This document shows, in pieces, positions 1 to 6,092 of a stretch of DNA of 64,000 nucleotides. Both the position numbers and the translations under genes were made by a program. Positions within the stretch are counted from its first letter, which is position 1; every line of letters begins with the position of its first letter. Origin of the DNA: Niabella drilacis (lineage in GTDB: Bacteria; Bacteroidota; Bacteroidia; Chitinophagales; Chitinophagaceae); NCBI RefSeq assembly GCF_900101395.1, contig NZ_FMZO01000003.1, positions 438,436-502,435 of the forward strand, read 5' to 3'. The notes under the pieces were generated by a model. It was not told the DNA's origin and did not search any database. It saw only the letters and a program-made list of their open reading frames with translations.

Positions 1-41
1 TAAACCGATCCGCTGCACTGTCTTTTTGATAAAAGTAGGAA

Positions 42-73
42 TAAAAAAGAGTCCCGCTAAAAAGACGGGACTC
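42..73 (-). terminator. Rho-independent terminator of the barrel-protein gene
   Basis: An 8-bp perfect stem (GAGTCCCG at 49-56 with CGGGACTC at 66-73) is followed on the minus strand by a run of T (positions 48 down to 42). It lies 30 bp after the stop of the minus-strand gene ending at 103. Confidence 0.85.
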
Positions 74-102
74 CTTTCTTAAGGATTGAATCCGTTCCGT
101 TT

Positions 103-795
103 TTAGAATACAAAACCGATGCGGACACCTGTAATTACATTGGGGGCTAATTCAAAGCCACTGCCTGCCGATTTTTGAGTAACGGTAGGTTCGTCATTTA
201 CTTTGATAGTAGTTTTACCCTTTTTAGTGTTCAGGAAACCAAAGCCGGCTTCAGCGCCGAGGAAAACACGTTTTGCAATGTAGTAATCTGCACCCACTAC
301 AGCCCTTACGCCAAATCCAAGGCTTCCGGGGCCTTTAACACTGCCGGAATTGTTTTCCTGGTAAGCAGTTCCGCCCATGGTAGCATCGCTGAATTCTTTT
401 TTCTCGTTGGCCACGCTCAGTAAAAGATCACCGCCAACATAGGGAGACAGGCGCTCGGTTCCTGTAAAGTGCTTTTCCACACCCAGGTTTAGCAAAAAGT
501 CTGTTTCGCTCGTTTTGTAGGTCCCTTTATGCGAATCATCATCAATGTCATAAAGGTTCTTGGTGTTCTTGTAACTGCTGAGACCAAAACCCAGCCGGAA
601 AGCCAGCGTTTCTTTGGCAAAATAGCGGAAACGCAACAGGTTCCCTTGCTCGTTTAACTCAAAGTTGGAGTTTAATACACCACCAGACAGTCCGAACTCA
701 GTGGTTACATCACCTTGATTGGGTTTGATTTCGCTTTGCGCGTTTGCTCCTGCCACGAGGGCCAGGGAGAAGATACTCAATAGGATTTTTTTCAT
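103..795 (-). CDS. Outer-membrane beta-barrel protein
   Basis: A 230-residue secreted protein of unknown specific role, probably a small outer-membrane barrel. It starts with a clear signal peptide (MKKILLSIFSLALVAGANAQ). The rest alternates polar and hydrophobic residues with many Gly and aromatic residues (for example LGFGVRAVVGADYYIAKRVF) and ends with an aromatic residue (RIGFVF), as barrel strands do. The open frame continues upstream to 885, but those 30 residues would bury the signal peptide, so I set the start at the ATG at 795. The gene stands alone, with its own terminator. The closest general fit is the outer-membrane protein beta-barrel family of Bacteroidota; a transport or structural role cannot be told from sequence. 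Confidence 0.8.
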   Translation of the reverse strand: MKKILLSIFSLALVAGANAQSEIKPNQGDVTTEFGLSGGVLNSNFELNEQGNLLRFRYFAKETLAFRLGFGLSSYKNTKNLYDIDDDSHKGTYKTSETDFLLNLGVEKHFTGTERLSPYVGGDLLLSVANEKKEFSDATMGGTAYQENNSGSVKGPGSLGFGVRAVVGADYYIAKRVFLGAEAGFGFLNTKKGKTTIKVNDEPTVTQKSAGSGFELAPNVITGVRIGFVF

Positions 796-885
796 TTGAT
801 CGAAATTTACATTTGCCGCCCCTTGCGCAAGAAACATGCCAGATGATAACAAAAAATTAAGAAATCCTTGGTGATTTATTAACAT

Positions 886-1216
886 TAAAAAGGAATATTA
901 TTTATAACAAACGTGTGTTTTATGGCCGCAAACCCAGGCGGGAAGAGGCATACAGCGACAGGGCCCCGGCAAAAGCGCGGTTACATTCCCGGAAGGGGTT
1001 GCAGGAGCACCGTATTCCCGGGACACTGACAGGTATGCCGGCTCCGGGGGAAAAACTGGCATACCGCCCGTTTGACAGGTTTCCGGGATACTGGCGGGAG
1101 CGGGTAGCAACCCTGCTCTCCGGACTAATAAAAATATTGGAGGGCCATGGCATTTGCAATTATTTTGTCTATCTTAGAAAAGTAAAAGTTCCTTGTTTGC
1201 ATAAATCCAAATTCAT
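886..1216. other. Intergenic region without a supported gene
   Basis: This 330-bp spacer separates the minus-strand barrel gene from the plus-strand gene at 1217. Open frames on both strands (about 70-100 codons) have biased, arginine- and proline-rich translations with no recognisable domain, so I do not call them. A weak -7-like site, TATCTTAG at 1170-1177 with TTTG at 1153-1156, could serve the downstream gene. Confidence 0.5.
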
Positions 1217-1612
1217 ATGAAATTAAACGAACTAAAACCAGGCGACTGGGTTGTTGTAACAGATAATGGGGTTTCCCGCGAAGGAGCTGTTGTAAGGGTC
1301 AGCAATGAAGAACGGGAGGTTTGCGTGGATAATGGTATCCAGGAATTCTGGTATCCGCTGGACCAGGTGCAGGGTATTCCTGTAGATGAGGCCCAGCTGA
1401 TGCGTCTTGGATTTGAAAAAATGGACCATGGCGCCGAAAACGGGGTCAAATACGGCAAGGGACCTTTCCGCGTACTGGTGCCGGCGGCGGATAATTTTTC
1501 AAGCAGCGAGGTCTGGTACCGCGAGGACCGGCGTCTTTTTGACCGCCCGATCACAGTAAGCGAGCTGCAAAATATTCATTTACAAATGACTAAAGTTCCG
1601 TTGCTCCACTAA
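1217..1612 (+). CDS. Conserved hypothetical protein, 131 aa
   Basis: A 131-residue soluble protein with no signal peptide or membrane segment. The first 70 residues look like a small beta-rich module: an opening LKPGDWVVV, then a turn-rich stretch ending in PVDEAQLMRLGFEK. This layout recalls short Bacteroidota proteins of unknown function that begin with NELRxGNWV and end a module with a LxxxGFEK motif, which is only a resemblance. The second half is charged and lacks a recognisable fold. It sits upstream of infA on the same strand, but infA has its own promoter-like sequence, so they are probably separate units. No function is proposed. Confidence 0.7.
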   Translation: MKLNELKPGDWVVVTDNGVSREGAVVRVSNEEREVCVDNGIQEFWYPLDQVQGIPVDEAQLMRLGFEKMDHGAENGVKYGKGPFRVLVPAADNFSSSEVWYREDRRLFDRPITVSELQNIHLQMTKVPLLH

Positions 1613-1704
1613 TTCCTGTTATTTTTGTGGCCCCGGGGCCAAACAATACAGCTTTATTCTGAAATTTAGGCAGGATAAGGCTTTTTTTATTATAAAATAT
1701 TACC

Positions 1705-1712
1705 TATCTTTG
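1705..1712 (+). promoter_or_regulatory. Bacteroidota -7 element for infA and the alpha operon
   Basis: TATCTTTG matches the TAnnTTTG -7 consensus of Bacteroidota housekeeping promoters and lies 16 bp before the infA start. The region upstream is very A/T rich, without a clear TTG -33 box. It implies that infA to rplQ can be transcribed without upstream ribosomal genes. Confidence 0.6.
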
Positions 1713-1728
1713 CAGCCCTAAAATTTGT

Positions 1729-1950
1729 ATGTCAAAACAACCTTTAATAAAACAAGACGGAGTCATCCTGGAAGCCTTGTCTAATGCGATGTTCAGGGTA
1801 AAGCTGGAAAACGGCCATGAGGTTTTGGCAACAATTTCCGGAAAGATGCGTATGCACTACATTCGTATTTTGCCCGGAGATAAAGTGGGGTTGGAAATGT
1901 CTCCTTATGATTTGACCAGGGGCAGGATAAATTTCCGCTATAAAAATTAA
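1729..1950 (+). CDS. infA: Translation initiation factor IF-1
   Basis: A 73-residue single OB-fold (S1-type) protein that binds the 30S A site and helps IF-2 and IF-3 in start-codon selection. The sequence shows the family pattern nearly end to end: [43 protein letters not shown]... followed by [12 protein letters not shown]. Length equals that of the usual bacterial protein. It is the first gene of an infA-rpmJ-rpsM-rpsK-rpsD-rpoA-rplQ series. In many Bacteroidota secY and map precede infA; here they do not, and infA is preceded by an unknown gene and its own -7 element. Confidence 0.98.
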   Translation: MSKQPLIKQDGVILEALSNAMFRVKLENGHEVLATISGKMRMHYIRILPGDKVGLEMSPYDLTRGRINFRYKN

Positions 1951-1977
1951 GCTGAAAACCTTAAATTAAAAAAAAAG

Positions 1978-2094
1978 ATGAGAGTAAGAGCATCCATTAA
2001 GAAACGCAGCGCCGACTGTAAGATTGTACGTCGCAAAGGGAAGCTTTATGTTATTAACAAAAAGAATCCCCGTTTTAAACAAAGACAAGGATAA
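1978..2094 (+). CDS. rpmJ: 50S ribosomal protein L36
   Basis: A 38-codon gene that reads [20 protein letters not shown] and then [23 protein letters not shown] sequence up to the TAA at 2092-2094. It is the typical L36 of the large ribosomal subunit, placed between infA and rpsM as in most bacteria. Only one cysteine is present (the C in SADCK), so the zinc-binding Cys3-His set of the classical C+ form is missing. It is therefore a C- type L36, which does not need zinc. It starts 27 bp after the infA stop, preceded by an A-rich run. Confidence 0.97.
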   Translation: MRVRASIKKRSADCKIVRRKGKLYVINKKNPRFKQRQG

Positions 2095-2100
2095 TTCATA

Positions 2101-2167
2101 TTTATAGTTTATGGTTTATGGTTTATAGTTGAGGCCGTTAACCAGGAACTAAAAACTAAAAACAATA
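2101..2167 (+). repeat. Heptanucleotide micro-repeats in the rpmJ-rpsM spacer
   Basis: Four phased 7-mers of the form TTTATRG run from 2101 to 2128. Two copies of AACTAAA plus AACAATA run from 2147 to 2167. The two blocks are partly complementary. Confidence 0.75.
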
Positions 2168-2177
2168 AATTTAAGAT

Positions 2178-2558
2178 ATGGCACGTATTGCCGGTGTAGA
2201 CTTACCAAAGAACAAAAGGGGCGAAATTGGCCTGACCTATATTTATGGGATCGGTCCTTCTACAGCAAAATATATTCTGGATAAGAATAGCATTGATCGC
2301 AGCAAAAAAGTAAACGAGTGGAATGATGAGGATCTGAATGCGATCCGTTCTACGATCACCGAAGAATTAAAGGTAGAAGGTCAGCTGAGAAGCGAGGTGC
2401 AAATGAATATTAAGCGCCTGCTGGATATCGCCTGCTACCGCGGCCTTCGTCACAGGAAAGGACTTCCTGTACGTGGTCAGCGTACAAAAACCAACAGCCG
2501 TACCCGTAAAGGAAAACGTAAGACGGTTGCCGGTAAGAAAAAAGCCGCTAAGAAATAG
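2178..2558 (+). CDS. rpsM: 30S ribosomal protein S13
   Basis: A 126-residue protein of the small-subunit head that contacts the 50S subunit through bridges B1a/B1b and the P-site tRNA through its tail. The N-terminus [26 protein letters not shown] and the C-terminal [25 protein letters not shown] motif are diagnostic. The last residues are a lysine-rich tail (GKKKAAKK), as in other S13 proteins. It lies between rpmJ and rpsK, in canonical alpha-operon order, but with unusually long spacers on both sides (83 and 201 bp) filled by repeats. Confidence 0.98.
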   Translation: MARIAGVDLPKNKRGEIGLTYIYGIGPSTAKYILDKNSIDRSKKVNEWNDEDLNAIRSTITEELKVEGQLRSEVQMNIKRLLDIACYRGLRHRKGLPVRGQRTKTNSRTRKGKRKTVAGKKKAAKK

Positions 2559-2563
2559 TATTT

Positions 2564-2642
2564 AGTTGACAGGTTGATAAGTTAATAAGTTGACAGGTGT
2601 TATTCATCCTTGTTAACCTCTTAACTTATCAATTTGTCAACT
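2564..2642. repeat. Long inverted repeat between rpsM and rpsK
   Basis: The arm at 2564-2585 is the reverse complement of 2621-2642 at 20 of 22 positions. The two differences become G-U pairs in the RNA, so the transcript could form a continuous 22-bp stem with a 35-nt loop. The arms are built from GTTGACA- and GTTGATAA-like units. No T-run follows, so it does not look like a simple terminator. Confidence 0.8.
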
Positions 2643-2759
2643 TTATCATATGCACCTGTTACTACCAGATCAATTCCGGACACCCGGTGCAGGAATAGGG
2701 TTGACTGGGCGTTTTGTTCTACAGAGCGTTTTTATTTTTAAAGATCACCTTTAAGTACA

Positions 2760-3161
2760 ATGGCAAAATCACAGAACAGCGGAAAAGCCGCTGCAAAAAA
2801 AAGGATTGTAAAAGTGGATGCGTACGGAGATGCGCACATTTCTGCAACGTTTAACAACATCATCATCAGTTTAACCAACAAGACCGGGCAGGTTATTTCC
2901 TGGAGCAGTGCTGGTAAAATGGGCTTCCGCGGTTCTAAAAAGAACACCCCTTATGCCGCTCAAATGGCTTCCGCAGATGCTGCTAAAGTAGCACTGGATG
3001 CTGGTTTAAAAAGAGTGGATGTATATGTAAAAGGCCCCGGAGCCGGTCGTGAAGGAGCGATCCGCTCACTTTCCCAGTCTGGTATTGAGATCGTAATGAT
3101 CAAAGACGTAACGCCTTTACCGCACAACGGATGCCGTCCTCCCAAAAAGAGAAGAGTATAA
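2760..3161 (+). CDS. rpsK: 30S ribosomal protein S11
   Basis: A 133-residue protein of the small-subunit platform, which lines the mRNA path near the E site. The family features are present: [18 protein letters not shown] near residue 25, [21 protein letters not shown], the [17 protein letters not shown] segment and the invariant C-terminus [13 protein letters not shown]. The length is that of a usual S11, with a short basic N-terminal extension. It lies between rpsM and rpsD. The start ATG at 2760 is preceded by a T- and A-rich stretch rather than a Shine-Dalgarno sequence, usual in this phylum. Confidence 0.98.
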   Translation: MAKSQNSGKAAAKKRIVKVDAYGDAHISATFNNIIISLTNKTGQVISWSSAGKMGFRGSKKNTPYAAQMASADAAKVALDAGLKRVDVYVKGPGAGREGAIRSLSQSGIEIVMIKDVTPLPHNGCRPPKKRRV

Positions 3162-3276
3162 TTGTTCATGGCCATTAGGTGTGGAGTAGTGTTACCAGGC
3201 GATGAAGTGTGCGACGCAAGAGCGCTGCCAGTAGTACAAAAGCTGGTAACAAAATAATAAGTTCTTTAAAATTTTT

Positions 3277-3307
3277 GCTGAAAGCTAAAGGCTTAATGCT
3301 GAAAGCT
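3277..3307 (+). repeat. Direct repeat in the rpsK-rpsD spacer
   Basis: GCTGAAAGCT occurs at 3277-3286 and 3298-3307, 21 bp apart, with further AAGCT/GCTTT-like units around it. This is the same kind of short-unit repeat that fills the other spacers of this operon. The whole 3162-3428 spacer holds no gene. Confidence 0.65.
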
Positions 3308-3428
3308 GAAGCATGATTGATAGCCAATTGGCTTTTCATTTTTAAAAAGGGTACGCAATTAATTTTTTCCAAAGCTTTTTACTGATTGCTGTACCGGTTT
3401 CTAAAAAAGCTTAAATGAAAGTATAATT

Positions 3429-4034
3429 ATGGCACGTTACAATGGTCCAAAGACCAAGATCTCCCGTATTTTCGGGGAGCCTATTTTAGGTAATGGTAAA
3501 TGGTTGGGTAAAAACAGTAACCCTCCCGGTATGCATGGCGAAAAACGCAAGCGTAAAACCTTAGGGGAATATGCATTGCAGCTGCGCGAAAAGCAAAAAG
3601 CAAAATACACTTACGGTGTGCTGGAAAAACAATTCCGCAAAACGTTTGAAGAAGCCAACCGTCGTAAAGGTATTACCGGTGAAAACCTTATTAAATTACT
3701 TGAAGCCCGTTTAGACAACACGGTATTCCGTATGGGTATTGCACCCAGCCGTCCTGCTGCACGCCAGCTGGTGAGCCACAAGCACATTGAAGTAAATGGC
3801 GAAGTGGTAAATATTCCTTCTTACCAGTTGAAAGCAGGTGATATCATCACCCTGAAAGAAAGCAGCAAGAACCGTTCTTCTATTACGAGCGTGATCCGTC
3901 CTAAAAATCCAAAATTTGGCTGGATCGATTTCAATGAAACTGAAATCAAAGGTACTTTCATAACCTATCCCGAAAGGGAAAGTGTTCCTGAGAACATTAA
4001 GGAGCAACTGATTGTTGAATTGTACAGTAAGTAA
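3429..4034 (+). CDS. rpsD: 30S ribosomal protein S4
   Basis: A 201-residue primary 16S rRNA-binding protein that nucleates assembly of the small-subunit body. The start MARYNGPKTKISRIFGEPI, the loop NNPPGMHGEKRKRKTLGEYALQLREKQKAKYTYG-type segment and the S4 RNA-binding domain (about residues 90-155, with RLDNTVFRMGIAPSRPAARQLVSHKHIEVNG) are typical. The N-terminal region lacks the four-cysteine zinc site of some S4 proteins. In Escherichia coli S4 is the translational repressor of the alpha operon; whether that applies here, with these altered spacers, cannot be judged. Confidence 0.98.
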   Translation: MARYNGPKTKISRIFGEPILGNGKWLGKNSNPPGMHGEKRKRKTLGEYALQLREKQKAKYTYGVLEKQFRKTFEEANRRKGITGENLIKLLEARLDNTVFRMGIAPSRPAARQLVSHKHIEVNGEVVNIPSYQLKAGDIITLKESSKNRSSITSVIRPKNPKFGWIDFNETEIKGTFITYPERESVPENIKEQLIVELYSK

Positions 4035-4039
4035 TTTTA

Positions 4040-4111
4040 GTGAATAGTCAATAGCGGATAGTGAACCGTCAATTCACCATTTACTATTCACCATTCATTT
4101 ATTCACCATTC
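4040..4111. repeat. Inverted and direct repeats in the rpsD-rpoA spacer
   Basis: GTGAATAGT at 4040-4048 is the exact reverse complement of 4083-4091, and ATTCACCATT is present three times (4072-4081, 4087-4096, 4101-4110). A stem of this region would lie directly before rpoA. Confidence 0.75.
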
Positions 4112-4128
4112 ACTTAATAAAGGCAAAA

Positions 4129-5130
4129 ATGGCAATTTTAAATTTCCACCAACCGGACAAAATCATTTTGCAGAAAGCTTCGGATTTTGAAGCTCAATTT
4201 GAATTTCGTCCATTAGAGCCGGGGTATGGTGTTACCATTGGTAACGCACTGCGCCGTGTTTTATTGAACTCTCTTGAGGGATATGCTATTGTAGGCATTA
4301 AGATAGAAGGAGTAGATCATGAATTTGCTACCATGAAAGGGGTTAGTGAAGATGTGGTTGAGATCATCCTGAACTTAAAACAGGTACGCTTCAAAAGGAT
4401 CGTGGATCATGAAGTGGCCAATGAAAAAATTTCCATTTCAGTAAAAAATCAGACAGAATTCACCGCAGGTATGATTGCCGAAGGAACACAGTCCTTCCAG
4501 ATCATGAACCCGGAACTGCTGATCTGCACCATGGATTCTTCTTCAAAGCTGGATATTGAACTGACCATCGGCAAGGGCCGTGGTTATGTGCCTGCTGAAG
4601 ACAACAAGGTAAAAGATGCCCCTGTTGGTTATATCGCCATCGATTCGATCTTTACGCCTATCAAGAACGTAAAGTACAGCATCGAAAATACCCGTGTGGA
4701 ACAACGTACGGACTATGAAAAGCTGCTGATGGAGGTAAATACAGATGGTACCATCCACCCGGAAGAGGCCGTAAAACAAGCCAGCCGTATCCTGATCCAG
4801 CACCTGATGATCATCACAGATGAAAACATCACGTTTGATAATAAGGAAGAGAAGAAGGAAGATATGGTAGATGAGCAGACATTGCAACTGCGCAAGGTAC
4901 TGAAGACCCCGTTGGAAGACCTGGATCTTTCTGTACGCGCGTTCAACTGCCTGAAAGCTGCCAAGATCAACTCCCTGAGTGAGCTGGTTCAGTACGAGCA
5001 GGAAGACCTGATGAAGTTCCGGAACTTTGGTCAGAAATCCCTGTCTGAAATTGAGCAGGTGCTGATCGAAAGAGGTCTGGGCTTTGGCATGGATCTTCAG
5101 AAGCTGGGAATCGACAAAGACGATTATTAA
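4129..5130 (+). CDS. rpoA: DNA-directed RNA polymerase subunit alpha
   Basis: A 333-residue subunit that dimerises to nucleate RNA polymerase assembly and binds activators and UP elements. The N-terminal domain (about 1-230) has the conserved LEPGYGVTIGNALRRVLLNSLEGYA segment. The C-terminal domain (about 265-320) shows the two helix-hairpin-helix stretches LSVRAFNCLKAAKINSLSELV and LMKFRNFGQKSLSEIEQVL. The linker is acidic (DNKEEKKEDMVDEQ). Length and order, between rpsD and rplQ, are standard. Confidence 0.98.
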   Translation: MAILNFHQPDKIILQKASDFEAQFEFRPLEPGYGVTIGNALRRVLLNSLEGYAIVGIKIEGVDHEFATMKGVSEDVVEIILNLKQVRFKRIVDHEVANEKISISVKNQTEFTAGMIAEGTQSFQIMNPELLICTMDSSSKLDIELTIGKGRGYVPAEDNKVKDAPVGYIAIDSIFTPIKNVKYSIENTRVEQRTDYEKLLMEVNTDGTIHPEEAVKQASRILIQHLMIITDENITFDNKEEKKEDMVDEQTLQLRKVLKTPLEDLDLSVRAFNCLKAAKINSLSELVQYEQEDLMKFRNFGQKSLSEIEQVLIERGLGFGMDLQKLGIDKDDY

Positions 5131-5138
5131 TTTTTTTA

Positions 5139-5172
5139 GGGGACGGGTAGTTTTACCCGCCCTTTTATTTTT
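5139..5172 (+). terminator. Hairpin with T-run between rpoA and rplQ
   Basis: CGGGTA at 5144-5149 pairs with TACCCG at 5154-5159, extended by GG/CC after one mismatch, and is followed by TTTTATTTTTT. It could cause partial termination before rplQ. Confidence 0.5.
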
Positions 5173-5231
5173 TATTATTTCATGTAGGCTGCAATTCCTG
5201 ACACGGTGCAGCTGAATAAAATCTAAATGTC

Positions 5232-5801
5232 ATGCGTCACGGAGACAAAATCAAAAATTTAAGCCGTACCAAAGCGCACAGAGATGCGCTGTTACGTAAT
5301 CTTTCCTGCCAGCTGATAGAGCATAAGCGTATTGTAACAACTCTTGCAAAAGCAAAAGCGTTACGGGTATACGTAGAGCCCCTGATCACAAAAAGCAAGG
5401 AAAATACCACGCATCAGCGTCGTATCGTATTCAGTCATTTACAGGACAAAGAAGCCATTAAGGAATTATTTGGCGCTGTTGCTGCAAAAGTTGGTGGTCG
5501 TCCCGGTGGTTATACCCGTATCATTAAATTAGGGATCCGTCCCGGTGATGCTGCTGAAAAAGCGATGATCGAACTGGTAGACTTTAATGAGATCTACGGT
5601 AAGGGCTCCGACGAAAAAGCTGCCGGTAAACGTACCCGCCGTCGCGGAGGAAGCGGAAAGAAGAAAACGGATGAAGCTGCTCCTGCTGCAGAAGTTGCTG
5701 TTGAAGCAACAGCACCGGTTGAAGAAGTAAAAGAAGCTGCTGCACCCGTTGCAGAAGCAACTTCTGAAACTGAAGCGAAAGAAGAAAACAAAGGAGCTTA
5801 A
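5232..5801 (+). CDS. rplQ: 50S ribosomal protein L17 with an acidic C-terminal tail
   Basis: The first ~115 residues are a complete L17 ([24 protein letters not shown], then [21 protein letters not shown]), a protein near the exit of the 50S peptide tunnel. E. coli L17 is 127 residues; this one is 189. The extra part starts with a basic run ([17 protein letters not shown]) and continues as about 45 residues of Ala, Glu, Val and Pro, probably unstructured. Such tails occur in other Bacteroidota L17 proteins; a function is not known to me. The reading frame through the tail has normal codon use and ends at a strong terminator, so it is not a frameshift product. Confidence 0.96.
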   Translation: MRHGDKIKNLSRTKAHRDALLRNLSCQLIEHKRIVTTLAKAKALRVYVEPLITKSKENTTHQRRIVFSHLQDKEAIKELFGAVAAKVGGRPGGYTRIIKLGIRPGDAAEKAMIELVDFNEIYGKGSDEKAAGKRTRRRGGSGKKKTDEAAPAAEVAVEATAPVEEVKEAAAPVAEATSETEAKEENKGA

Positions 5802-5820
5802 TTCTTTTTTGAACGTATAA

Positions 5821-5860
5821 AATGCCCCGCTCCGGTATAACCCGGGCGGGGCATTTTTAT
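5821..5860 (+). terminator. Terminator of the alpha operon
   Basis: A perfect 10-bp stem, AATGCCCCGC (5821-5830) with GCGGGGCATT (5846-5855), runs into TTTTTAT. It is 20 bp after the rplQ stop and closes the infA-rplQ unit. Confidence 0.9.
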
Positions 5861-6092
5861 GGATGGTAATTTGAGATTTGATCCCCGACCGGAATGGGTG
5901 TTTGATAAAATGCAATGAACTTTATTTGTTGTTAGATGATATATAAAGAAATGATTAAATGCTTAAACTTTGCAAATGGTATAGCGGAAAAATAGTATCT
6001 TCAACGCTGTTTAATGGGTGCCGGGTGCTGGCTTTCATGCCTTGAATGCAAATAAAGGCCCGGTGTAATTCTAAAAGTCAAACAGGAAATAT

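Noticed and set aside
915..1220. A 101-codon plus-strand open frame before the gene at 1217
   Set aside because: Its translation has no recognisable features, it overlaps the start of the next gene, and an overlapping minus-strand frame is equally long.
2101..2167. Possible CRISPR-like or tandem repeat array
   Set aside because: Units are only 7 bp, there are no spacers of constant length and no cas genes in the window.
5139..5172. Considered as the end of the operon before rplQ
   Set aside because: rplQ has no clear promoter of its own, the gap is short, and a much stronger terminator follows rplQ; I kept it as a possible partial terminator only.
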